NCBI RefSeq assembly: GCF_001401155.1
Contig: NZ_LJRO01000458.1
Location: 62,001 to 126,000, forward strand
Length of the DNA stretch: 64,000 bases
Reading direction: 5' to 3'
Origin: Pseudomonas tremae
GTDB lineage: Bacteria; Pseudomonadota; Gammaproteobacteria; Pseudomonadales; Pseudomonadaceae
Below, piece after piece: positions 1-7,192 of the stretch. How positions within the stretch are numbered: position 1 is the stretch's first letter; each line of letters opens with the position of its first letter. The notes under the pieces are model-generated. The model was not told where the DNA came from. It searched no databases and saw only the letters and a program-made list of their open reading frames with translations. The position numbers were made by a program, and so were the translations under genes.

Positions 1-1
1 C

Positions 2-73
2 TGGTGGGACATGAATCACGTGAATGCCTTCGTCGCGCAGCACACAGAGACCACGGGGTGCATCGATGGCTAA
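2..73 (+). CDS. 3' end of an upstream gene (partial), possibly the cupin partner of the ligase
   Basis: An open frame enters from the left edge and stops with TAA at 71-73, giving a C-terminal tail of 23 residues that starts WWDMNHVNAF. Its third codon positions are GC-rich like the neighbouring genes, which supports real coding. It overlaps the ATG of the next gene (66-68) by eight bases (ATGGCTAA), a normal arrangement for translationally coupled operon genes. The tail is too short to assign a family. In known hydrazine synthetases a cupin domain precedes the MetRS-like domain. A separate cupin gene here would fit, but that is inference only. Confidence 0.5.
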   Translation, partial: WWDMNHVNAFVAQHTETTGCIDG

Positions 74-1565
74 GTACATCGTCACCATTACACCGCCAAC
101 CCCCAATGGCGACTTGCACATTGGTCATATAGCCGGCCCGTTTCTGGCCGCAGACGTATTCACCCGGGTTCAGCGCCAGCGCGGTCACGACTGCGTGCTG
201 GTGTCCTATTCCGATGACTACCAGTCCTACATGCTGCGCAAGGGGATGGAACTCGGCGTCGATCCGGTAGCGCTTGCCAACAGCAACTCCGATCGTATCG
301 AAGCGTCGTTGGCGGCAATCGGCATCGAGCCCGATAACTGGATGCGTCCCTACGACAATCCCTGGTTTGCCGGAGCGGTAGGTGAAGTGTTCAGCGCTTT
401 GCAGGCGGCGGGCTTGATCGATTTTCGTGATTCCAGCGAGCCCTATTGCCCGGCGTGCGACGTCTGGGGCTACGAGGCGTTCGCTCGAGGTCACTGCAAT
501 TACTGCGGTGCCGAATCCGATGCCAGCCAGTGCGAAAACTGTGCTCAGGCGCCGGATGCCGGGCTGATGACCGGGTTGCACTGCAAGCTGTGCAAGCAGC
601 CTTCGCAATGGCAGATCGCGCACCGTGCGTTTCTGAAACTGGCTGATTTCAAACCGCAACTGCGCGACCGCCTGCTAGGGCAGCAATGGCGTGTGCCGCT
701 GGACAACTGGCTGCGAGACACGCTGGAGCACTTGCATGACTGGGGCGTGACCCGGCCCGGAGATGGCGGGCTCGACCTGCAAGTCGACGGTTCATGTCGG
801 GTCCACACGTGGTTTATGGGGCTGGCCGGTTACATGGCTGCGTTTCGTGAATACGCCCATAACGTCGGCCGCCCGGAGCTGTTTCGCCAGTACTGGCAGT
901 CGGGGCAGGGCACGCTGGTGCATTTTCTCGGTTTTGACTGCGTGTTCAGCCACGCCATCGTCTACCCGGCGCAGTTGTCGGCGTTACCGGACATCAAGGT
1001 CCGCCAGCGCTTTGTGCCCAATCAGTTTCTCAAGCTGGATGGTGTGAACCTGTCGACCAGCCGCAACCATGCCATCTGGGTCAGCGACCTGACGCGCCAG
1101 GCCTGCGCTGACAGCGCACGTCTGTACTTGGCCAGCATTGCACCAGAGGACAACGAGGGCGATTTCCGTCTGGCGGATTTCCTGGCATGGCGGGACGCGC
1201 TGTTCAACCAGTTTTTTCCGGCCTTGCTGGAAACCGGGAAACAACCTGGGGACAGCGGCTGGAATGGCCTGCGTGGTGCCGATGCCGGGCTGCTGGAGGC
1301 TTTTCGCCTGCAATGGTTGAAGGCCGCCGAGCCTGCGCAGTTCTCCATGAAAGGTCTTGCTCAGGTACTGCTGGATGTCATCGCCATTACCCGCCTGCGC
1401 CTGGCCGAAGGTCGCCCGGTCGGTCATCTGGCTGCGTTCATCGCGGTGACCGGCAAGGCGCTGATCCCGCAAATATCAGCGCAACTGATCACGGCTTACC
1501 GGCTGCCCGAAGCCCGCCTTACTGCCACGCTCATGAACGGTTCGGCCGCTGAATATTCCATCTGA
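66..1565 (+). CDS. Methionyl-tRNA-synthetase-like ligase (hydrazine-synthetase type)
   Basis: This is a class I aminoacyl-tRNA-synthetase homologue of 499 residues, closest in layout to MetRS. The nucleotide-binding HIGH motif is intact at residues 18-21 (DLHIGH). Eight cysteines in four CxxC/CxxxC-like pairs (about 128/131, 144/147, 156/159, 173/176) form the MetRS-type zinc knuckles. The KMSKS loop is degenerate: residues 328-332 read NLSTS in the context FLKLDG-NLSTSR. The anticodon-binding part is short and diverged. It is therefore probably not the housekeeping MetRS. In actinomycete s56-p1-type pathways such domains use ATP to join an amino acid to an N-hydroxylated lysine, and a cupin then makes the N-N bond. 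The N-hydroxylase at 3747 and the flavin oxidase at 1582 support that role. An earlier in-frame start at 24 exists, but ATG 66 gives the usual MetRS N-terminus and overlaps the upstream stop. Confidence 0.75.
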   Translation: MAKYIVTITPPTPNGDLHIGHIAGPFLAADVFTRVQRQRGHDCVLVSYSDDYQSYMLRKGMELGVDPVALANSNSDRIEASLAAIGIEPDNWMRPYDNPWFAGAVGEVFSALQAAGLIDFRDSSEPYCPACDVWGYEAFARGHCNYCGAESDASQCENCAQAPDAGLMTGLHCKLCKQPSQWQIAHRAFLKLADFKPQLRDRLLGQQWRVPLDNWLRDTLEHLHDWGVTRPGDGGLDLQVDGSCRVHTWFMGLAGYMAAFREYAHNVGRPELFRQYWQSGQGTLVHFLGFDCVFSHAIVYPAQLSALPDIKVRQRFVPNQFLKLDGVNLSTSRNHAIWVSDLTRQACADSARLYLASIAPEDNEGDFRLADFLAWRDALFNQFFPALLETGKQPGDSGWNGLRGADAGLLEAFRLQWLKAAEPAQFSMKGLAQVLLDVIAITRLRLAEGRPVGHLAAFIAVTGKALIPQISAQLITAYRLPEARLTATLMNGSAAEYSI

Positions 1566-1581
1566 ACGGACGCACCTTCAC

Positions 1582-2721
1582 ATGTTCATCGACTATGAAA
1601 TAGCGGTCATTGGCGCCGGGATCACGGGGGCGAGCATTGCCGCCAAGCTGTGCAGCTCCGGGGTATCAGTTGCCTTGATCGACAGGGCCACGGCCGGCAG
1701 CACAGGCGCAAGCGGTTATTCCGGCGGCCTGGTGCGCCTGTATGACGGCGACCCGACGCTGATGGCGCTGGCAGCGTACTCGATTACCCAGATGGACGAT
1801 GCCCTCTTTGCCGCCACCTATGCCCGTGCGTTACGACGCACCGGCGTTATCTATCGAGGGGCGAGCGACCAGGAAGACAAGCTGCGCCGAGCCATCGAGC
1901 GATATGGCAGCGAGCGCTACCCAATGCGGATGGTGCCGAATCATCAACTCGATGGCCGTCGCTACCCGCATTGTCTGGCGCAAGATCGTGCCAACCTGTT
2001 CGAACCTCACGCGAGCGTCGGCAATGTGCGTCAAGCCGTTGCCGAGCTGTGTCAGGTGGTGCGCCAGCAGGGGCTGCTGCTGGAGCACTGCAAGATCAAG
2101 GCCATCGATTGCCGCGCTGCCGACCTTGTATTCATCGAGCTGGGCGATGCGACGCTACGCTGCCGGAGCGTAGTGGTCGCCGCGGGAGCCTGGAGCCAGC
2201 ATCTGCTGCCCTGTGTGGGGCTTGAAGTGCGTTCGATCCCTCTGGCCAGGGTGTTGACTGACAGCGACTGGTCGATGCCGGTCATCGATGCTGTCACCCA
2301 GAGCTACGCCATCCCGCTGACCCGCAACATCGTGCAGACCGGCTGCGGCCTTCGCGACAGTGCATTACGGCCGGAGCACCTGGTACAGCCTGATGAACGT
2401 CATGCGCAGGATGCCCGCCAGCGCATCGCCCAGTTGAGTGGCTCTGACAAGAACGTCCGCGTGCTGGACGTGCTGCCAGGTTTCGACAGTTACAGCGTCG
2501 ACGGTCGCCCGCTGGTGGGGTTTTGCGATAAGCAAAGCCCGGTTTACCTGGCTGCCGGCCTTTCAGGGTTGGGCTTCAAGTTAGCGCCAGGGATCGCCCG
2601 GATCGCTTTCGAGCAACTGCGTGGTCATCTGGCCGGGAAAGACCGTTCTTGCCCTGACTGGTCAGCCCTGTCGCCGCAGCGACTGATGCCGGGCCGTCAC
2701 CCGGCGAGCGTGCAGCCATGA
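1582..2721 (+). CDS. FAD-dependent amino-acid oxidase (DAO / glycine-oxidase family)
   Basis: The product is 379 residues with an N-terminal Rossmann FAD motif GAGITG at 11-16 and the C-terminal DAO signature with GRPLVG and GLSGLGFKLAPG near residues 315-340. Members of this family oxidise C-N bonds of amines and amino acids with O2. In cupin/MetRS hydrazine pathways a glycine-oxidase-like enzyme cleaves the lysine-hydrazine conjugate to release a hydrazino acid. That is the inferred job here because the ligase gene ends only 16 bp upstream. The stop overlaps the start of the next gene by 4 bp (ATGA). It could instead be a generic amino-acid dehydrogenase in another pathway. The family is certain, the substrate unknown. 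Confidence 0.8.
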   Translation: MFIDYEIAVIGAGITGASIAAKLCSSGVSVALIDRATAGSTGASGYSGGLVRLYDGDPTLMALAAYSITQMDDALFAATYARALRRTGVIYRGASDQEDKLRRAIERYGSERYPMRMVPNHQLDGRRYPHCLAQDRANLFEPHASVGNVRQAVAELCQVVRQQGLLLEHCKIKAIDCRAADLVFIELGDATLRCRSVVVAAGAWSQHLLPCVGLEVRSIPLARVLTDSDWSMPVIDAVTQSYAIPLTRNIVQTGCGLRDSALRPEHLVQPDERHAQDARQRIAQLSGSDKNVRVLDVLPGFDSYSVDGRPLVGFCDKQSPVYLAAGLSGLGFKLAPGIARIAFEQLRGHLAGKDRSCPDWSALSPQRLMPGRHPASVQP

Positions 2722-3695
2722 AGCCGGTTGTCACACACGCAGCGCCTTTGCGAGTCGGCGTCAGTGCGCTGTTCGACCCCGATGACACGCCCCATGCGCG
2801 GACCTTCATGCGGGCGCTGGCGATCGGGCGAAACTGCCTGCCCGGGCTGGCTCAGGTGCAGTGGCATTTTCTCGATGACGGTGCGCACGCCATTCGCGGC
2901 GCTGAAGTTGCGCGGCACATGATCGACTGGAAAGCGGATGTCGTCGCAGGTCATTTTTCGTCGGATGCGGCCCTTGGTGCTGCACCGCTCTACGAGCAGG
3001 CCGGTATCGCGCTACTGACCCCGGCAGCGACGATCGATCGCCTGACGACGGAGCATCACAACGTGTTTCGTTTCTGCCCCTCAGACCGGCAACTGGCTGG
3101 CGATCTGGCCGACTGGCTGGCGTCCCGCGGATGGCAGCGCGTACAGATTCAGGCCGATGACAGTGCGCACGGTCAGGCGCTGGCCGCCACCCTCGGCAAT
3201 GCGCTGGCTCGCGCCGGGCTGCAACGTTGCCACGCCCGTGCTGATGTGGAGGTGTTTGCCGGTCGCCTCAAGGCCAGCCGCGAGCACTGGCGCGCGCGAC
3301 GAAACGCTGGCAGCACTCGACCTCTGGTGCTCACCGACGACGCAGCCTCGCCTCATCTGGGCTGCGCGCCAGAACAGGACCGCAATACCTTCGTCATCGG
3401 CTTCGGGGTTCCCGACAGCGCCGCAAGCGTCTGTCAGGCCGCCGCGCTGCACCGGGCTTTGTTCGCCAGCGAGCCGCACACCTATTTCCGCGAAAGCCTG
3501 CTGATGCTTCACGTGCTGGCCGGGTTGTCCGGGTTGTCCGGCCAACGGCGCGCGCGACCACTGTCGGCGACGTTGCATGACAGCGTTTTCGCCACCCCGA
3601 TGGGCGCCGTCAGCTTTGACCGGGGGGAGTACCAAAGCGCGCAGAGCTGCATCTGGACCCTTGGTCCGACAGGGCTGACTCCCGCAACTCGTTGA
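2718..3695 (+). CDS. Type 1 periplasmic-binding-protein-fold protein without signal peptide
   Basis: The 325-residue product resembles branched-chain amino acid ABC substrate-binding proteins: a strand-turn opening LRVGVSALFD, then a stretch around residues 75-110 with VVAGHFSSDAALGAAPLYE and LLTPAAT, typical of the LIV-binding fold. The N-terminus (MKPVVTHAAP) has no hydrophobic signal segment or lipobox, and there are no permease or ATPase genes nearby. It is therefore probably cytoplasmic, perhaps a ligand sensor or carrier for a pathway intermediate, as with AmiC-like proteins. It overlaps the oxidase stop by 4 bp. A tandem 9-bp repeat near 3525-3542 makes a small LSGLSG duplication. Function is not known. 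Confidence 0.6.
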   Translation: MKPVVTHAAPLRVGVSALFDPDDTPHARTFMRALAIGRNCLPGLAQVQWHFLDDGAHAIRGAEVARHMIDWKADVVAGHFSSDAALGAAPLYEQAGIALLTPAATIDRLTTEHHNVFRFCPSDRQLAGDLADWLASRGWQRVQIQADDSAHGQALAATLGNALARAGLQRCHARADVEVFAGRLKASREHWRARRNAGSTRPLVLTDDAASPHLGCAPEQDRNTFVIGFGVPDSAASVCQAAALHRALFASEPHTYFRESLLMLHVLAGLSGLSGQRRARPLSATLHDSVFATPMGAVSFDRGEYQSAQSCIWTLGPTGLTPATR

Positions 3696-3746
3696 CCGGA
3701 AACACCAAGAACAGCGCTTTACGCCAACTCTAAGGACAGGAATTTC

Positions 3747-5069
3747 ATGGGTAACTCGATACCTCACTCTTTTCATTCGGACGCCGTTTGTATCGGTTTC
3801 GGCCCCGCCGGCATTGCGCTGGCCTGCGCTGTGGAGGACGCAAGGGAGGCCAATGAGCCTCTGGGCAGTCTTTCCATCCGCTACCTGGAAGCTGCGCCGG
3901 ACACTCAATGGCACCGCGAACTGCTGCTCGCCGGCACCGACATCAACCATCACGTGTTTCGTGATCTGGTGACGCCACGCAACCCGCGCAGCCGTTTTTC
4001 GTTCGCCATGTACCTCAAGGACCAAGGGCGGATGTTCGATTTCGGGCTGCTGGGGCGCCCGGCCAGTCGCCATGAATGGTCGGATTACCTCGCCTGGGTT
4101 TCCAGGCAGGTGGACGCCCGCACGCTGTTCGATACGCCAGTCACCGAGATTGACCCGGTGATCCGCAACGGCCGCTTGCAGGAGGTCAGAGTCCATACGC
4201 TGCAGGCCAGCTTCATCACGCGCAATATCGTGCTGTCCAGCGGCAGTGCACCGCGGGTTCCGCCTGCGTTCGAGGCGTTGCTTGGCCCGACGCTGTTTCA
4301 CACGTCGCAGTTTCTGACCCGGCTGCAAGCCTTTGGCGAGCACCTGCCCAAACGCTGGCTGGTGCTGGGCTCGGGACAGAGTGCCAGTGAGTCGGTGATG
4401 GAACTGCTCAGTCGCGACTCATCAATCGAGGTGCATTCGGTGCATCGTTCCGCCGGGTTCAAACTGACCCAACTGGGCCAGTTCCCCAACCGGGTGTTCG
4501 CCCCGGACCACGTGGATTATTTCCACAGCCTGGACCCGACGGCGCGGCATCGCTTTCTCGACTGCAGCCGCTCGGCCAACTATGCCGGGATCGACCCGGA
4601 TGAAAGCCAGAAGCTGTTTTCGCTGATCTACGAGGATGCCATCGCAGGCCGCAAGCGCCTGCAAACCTGGGGCTACAGCGCAATTACCGCCATCGAGCCA
4701 AAAGGGGATGGCTATCGGGTTGTGCTGACCGACACCTTCAGTCAGCGCAGGCAGGTGCTGGAAGTCGATGCCGTGGTGCTGGGCACCGGTTATCAGCAAC
4801 ACCTGATACCGCCATTGTTGAGTGGGCTGCAGCCTTGGCTCAAGTCGGATGCGGACGGTGGTCTGGCCATCGATCGCGATTACCGCGTCGCAATGCAGGG
4901 CCATTGCAACGTGAACATCTGGGTCAACGGTCTCTCCGAACGTAGCCACGGTGTCAGCGACAGCCAGTCGTTTTCGCTGATGGCGTTGCGCGCCGGGAGG
5001 ATTGGCGCAGGGCTGGAGCAGGCCCGGGAACCGAGCGTCGATGCAGCCTTGCTGGCGCAACGGACATGA
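3747..5069 (+). CDS. Amino-acid N-hydroxylase (lysine/ornithine N-monooxygenase family)
   Basis: This is a 440-residue flavin monooxygenase of the SidA/IucD/PvdA family, which uses FAD, NADPH and O2 to hydroxylate the side-chain amine of lysine, ornithine or related diamines. The FAD motif GFGPAG is at 17-22, the NADPH motif GSGQSA begins near 208, and the family C-terminal LGTGYQ signature is near 346. Residues about 70-100 carry the RDLVTPRNPRS stretch typical of the family. In hydrazine pathways such an enzyme makes N6-hydroxylysine for the MetRS-like ligase. Here ornithine or 2,3-diaminopropionate are alternatives. A 51-bp gap separates it from the previous gene, and a start-like RBS (AAGGACAGG) precedes the ATG. 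It overlaps the next gene by 4 bp. Confidence 0.85.
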   Translation: MGNSIPHSFHSDAVCIGFGPAGIALACAVEDAREANEPLGSLSIRYLEAAPDTQWHRELLLAGTDINHHVFRDLVTPRNPRSRFSFAMYLKDQGRMFDFGLLGRPASRHEWSDYLAWVSRQVDARTLFDTPVTEIDPVIRNGRLQEVRVHTLQASFITRNIVLSSGSAPRVPPAFEALLGPTLFHTSQFLTRLQAFGEHLPKRWLVLGSGQSASESVMELLSRDSSIEVHSVHRSAGFKLTQLGQFPNRVFAPDHVDYFHSLDPTARHRFLDCSRSANYAGIDPDESQKLFSLIYEDAIAGRKRLQTWGYSAITAIEPKGDGYRVVLTDTFSQRRQVLEVDAVVLGTGYQQHLIPPLLSGLQPWLKSDADGGLAIDRDYRVAMQGHCNVNIWVNGLSERSHGVSDSQSFSLMALRAGRIGAGLEQAREPSVDAALLAQRT

Positions 5070-7192
5070 CCTTCATGCACAGGACAGCTGAATACCACAG
5101 CCTCGGCGACATCGTTCACGATCAGACCTTCCTGAAAGTGATGGGCATCGGTCAGGACTTTTTCCTGAAGATGGAGTCGCTCAATCCCGCCGGGTCGATC
5201 AAGCTCAAGACCGCTGTCGGGCTGGTAAACGACGTTCAGGCACGCGGCCTGCTGGGGCCGGAGACAATTCTGATCGAGTCATCGTCAGGTAACCTTGGCG
5301 TGGCGCTGGCGATGATCTGCGCCGAGCGCGGGATTGCGTTCACCTGCGTGGTTGACCCCATCAGCTCCAGCCATAACATTCGCATGATGCGCAGCTACGG
5401 TGCCGAGGTCATTAAGGTCGACACGCCTGATGCCAACGGCGGGTTCCTGGGGACGCGCATTGCGCTGATTCGCGAAAAGGTGGCCAGTGATCCGCGTCAT
5501 GTCTGGCTCAATCAATACGAGAATGCCGCCAACCCACGCGCTCATGCCCGAACGACGGCGCATTCGATCAGCCAGCATTTTGGTCATGTGGACTATCTGT
5601 TTGTCGGTGCCGGAACCACTGGCACGCTGATGGGCTGCCTTCAGCATTTTCACCGGCACCATCCGACCACACGCATCATCGCCGTCGACAGCGTGGGCTC
5701 GGTGACGTTCGGCACGCCTGCCAGCCGACGTTTCATTCCGGGTCTGGGCACCAGCCAGCGTCCGCCGATCTTTGATGCCGAGGGTATTCATGCGCTGGAA
5801 ATGATCCCGGAAGCGCGCACCGTTGCCATGTGCCGCATTCTGGCGCGCAGCAAGGGCATGCTGGTCGGCGGTTCTACCGCGACGGTAATCGCAGCCGTAC
5901 ACGCCTGGCGCGGGCGCATCGAGCCCGGTTCGGTAGTGGTCGCGTTATCGCCGGACTGGGGCGAGCGTTATCTGGACACACTTTACGATGATCATTGGGT
6001 CGAACAACGTTTTGGCCGTGGCGTGCTGGGCATGACCCTGGCGGATCTCGAATCGCCAGAGTCGAGCGTTGAGCACCCGTTCCGCAAAAGCTTCTGCGGG
6101 AGCGAACGTGCTCGCCAAAGTGGTGATTTCGCCATGACGCCTTCGCGAGCAAGCTCACTCGCGCAGACTGTCGACTCAACCCTCTTGCAACAGGCGCCAT
6201 TTCACGTGATTGACGGGGAGGTGGTTGCGCGTTTGCTGGCAGCTGACCCTCTGGCCTGCATTGATGACGTTCAGGCAGCTTACCTGGCCCATGAGGCGGG
6301 GCAGACGATCAATCCTGACAGCTATTTTCTGCGTTTTCCCGAGGCGCCGGCCAATCGCATTATTGCCTTGCCTGCCAGCCTTAACGGCGCAAAGCCGGTC
6401 AGTGGCATCAAGTGGATCTCCAGTTTTCCGGGCAATCTCGACAGCGGGCTGCAACGCGCCTCGGCGGTGCTGATCCTCAATGACCCTGCGACCGGCTATG
6501 CCTTTGCCTGCCTGGAAGCCTCACGGATCAGTGCCATGCGCACGGCAGCATCGGCAGTGCTCGGCGCGCGCTGGATGAATGGCCATAGGCGCCATGTGCA
6601 ACGAATGGCGTTTGTCGGTGCAGGTCTCATCGCCAGAACCCTTCTCGACATGTTTGTCAGTGACGGCTGGACGATGGGCTCGGTGAGCGTTTTCGATGAG
6701 CATGAGGCGTCGGCGCAGGCGCTGGTCCGGCATGCTACCGATCGGTATCAGCTGGAAAGTGCGCAAACCGACCTGCCAGTCAGCCTGCAGGCTGATGTGG
6801 TGGTGTTCGCCACGACGGCGCCCAGCCCTTACGTGCTGGACCCGGTGTTTCGGCCTGGCCAACTGGTGCTGAACATTTCGCTGCGCGATCTGGGTCATGA
6901 GGTTATTGCCCGGGCCAATAACATCCTGGATGACATTGACCATTGCCTCAAGGCGCAGACGTCTCCCGACCTTGCGGTGCGCCACTATCAGGATCGCTTG
7001 TTCATTACCGGCACCCTGGCGCAATTGATGACCGGGCAGATTGAATTGAGCCCGGATCGGGCATCGATCTTTTCGCCATTCGGGCTTGGCGTGCTTGACC
7101 TTGCGGTAGGCCAGCGCATTTATCGCCAGGCACTTGCGCAGGGTCTCGCGCTGCCGGTGCCGCAGTTCTTCTTTGAACCGAAGCGCTGGTGA
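5066..7192 (+). CDS. SbnA-SbnB fusion: 2,3-diaminopropionate synthase
   Basis: This 708-residue protein joins two enzymes that are separate in staphyloferrin B synthesis. Residues 1-318 are SbnA-like (cysteine synthase fold): the PLP lysine is K46 in NPAGSIK, with the ESSSGN loop at 71-76 and the VGAGTTG phosphate loop. The homologue condenses O-phosphoserine with glutamate. Residues about 378-708 are SbnB-like (ornithine cyclodeaminase fold), with GIKWISSFPGN, LILNDPATGY and a Rossmann FVGAGLIA. SbnB oxidises the conjugate to 2-oxoglutarate and L-2,3-diaminopropionate. The linker of about 60 residues is partly encoded by a REPIN (6093-6166), so the fusion seems recent and repeat-mediated. 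The gene overlaps its upstream neighbour by 4 bp. Whether diaminopropionate is the hydroxylated amine or the partner acid is not visible. Confidence 0.88.
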   Translation: MTFMHRTAEYHSLGDIVHDQTFLKVMGIGQDFFLKMESLNPAGSIKLKTAVGLVNDVQARGLLGPETILIESSSGNLGVALAMICAERGIAFTCVVDPISSSHNIRMMRSYGAEVIKVDTPDANGGFLGTRIALIREKVASDPRHVWLNQYENAANPRAHARTTAHSISQHFGHVDYLFVGAGTTGTLMGCLQHFHRHHPTTRIIAVDSVGSVTFGTPASRRFIPGLGTSQRPPIFDAEGIHALEMIPEARTVAMCRILARSKGMLVGGSTATVIAAVHAWRGRIEPGSVVVALSPDWGERYLDTLYDDHWVEQRFGRGVLGMTLADLESPESSVEHPFRKSFCGSERARQSGDFAMTPSRASSLAQTVDSTLLQQAPFHVIDGEVVARLLAADPLACIDDVQAAYLAHEAGQTINPDSYFLRFPEAPANRIIALPASLNGAKPVSGIKWISSFPGNLDSGLQRASAVLILNDPATGYAFACLEASRISAMRTAASAVLGARWMNGHRRHVQRMAFVGAGLIARTLLDMFVSDGWTMGSVSVFDEHEASAQALVRHATDRYQLESAQTDLPVSLQADVVVFATTAPSPYVLDPVFRPGQLVLNISLRDLGHEVIARANNILDDIDHCLKAQTSPDLAVRHYQDRLFITGTLAQLMTGQIELSPDRASIFSPFGLGVLDLAVGQRIYRQALAQGLALPVPQFFFEPKRW
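6093..6166. repeat. REPIN (two inverted REP sequences) inside coding sequence
   Basis: Two REP-like units face each other. Unit 1 at 6093-6119 has the core CTGCGGGAGCGAACGTGCTC. Unit 2 at 6141-6166 is the inverse, and its reverse complement has the core CTGCGCGAGTGAGCTTGCTC. Each unit can form a small hairpin, and the pair with its 21-bp spacer has the layout of Pseudomonas REPINs, which normally sit between genes. Here it is read through in frame as about residues 343-367 of the SbnA-SbnB fusion, giving an arginine/serine-rich linker. Confidence 0.8.

Noticed and set aside
3081..4343. A 420-codon minus-strand frame across the PBP-fold and N-hydroxylase genes
   Set aside because: It spans two well-supported + strand genes, its product is a low-complexity arginine-rich protein, and it matches nothing known.
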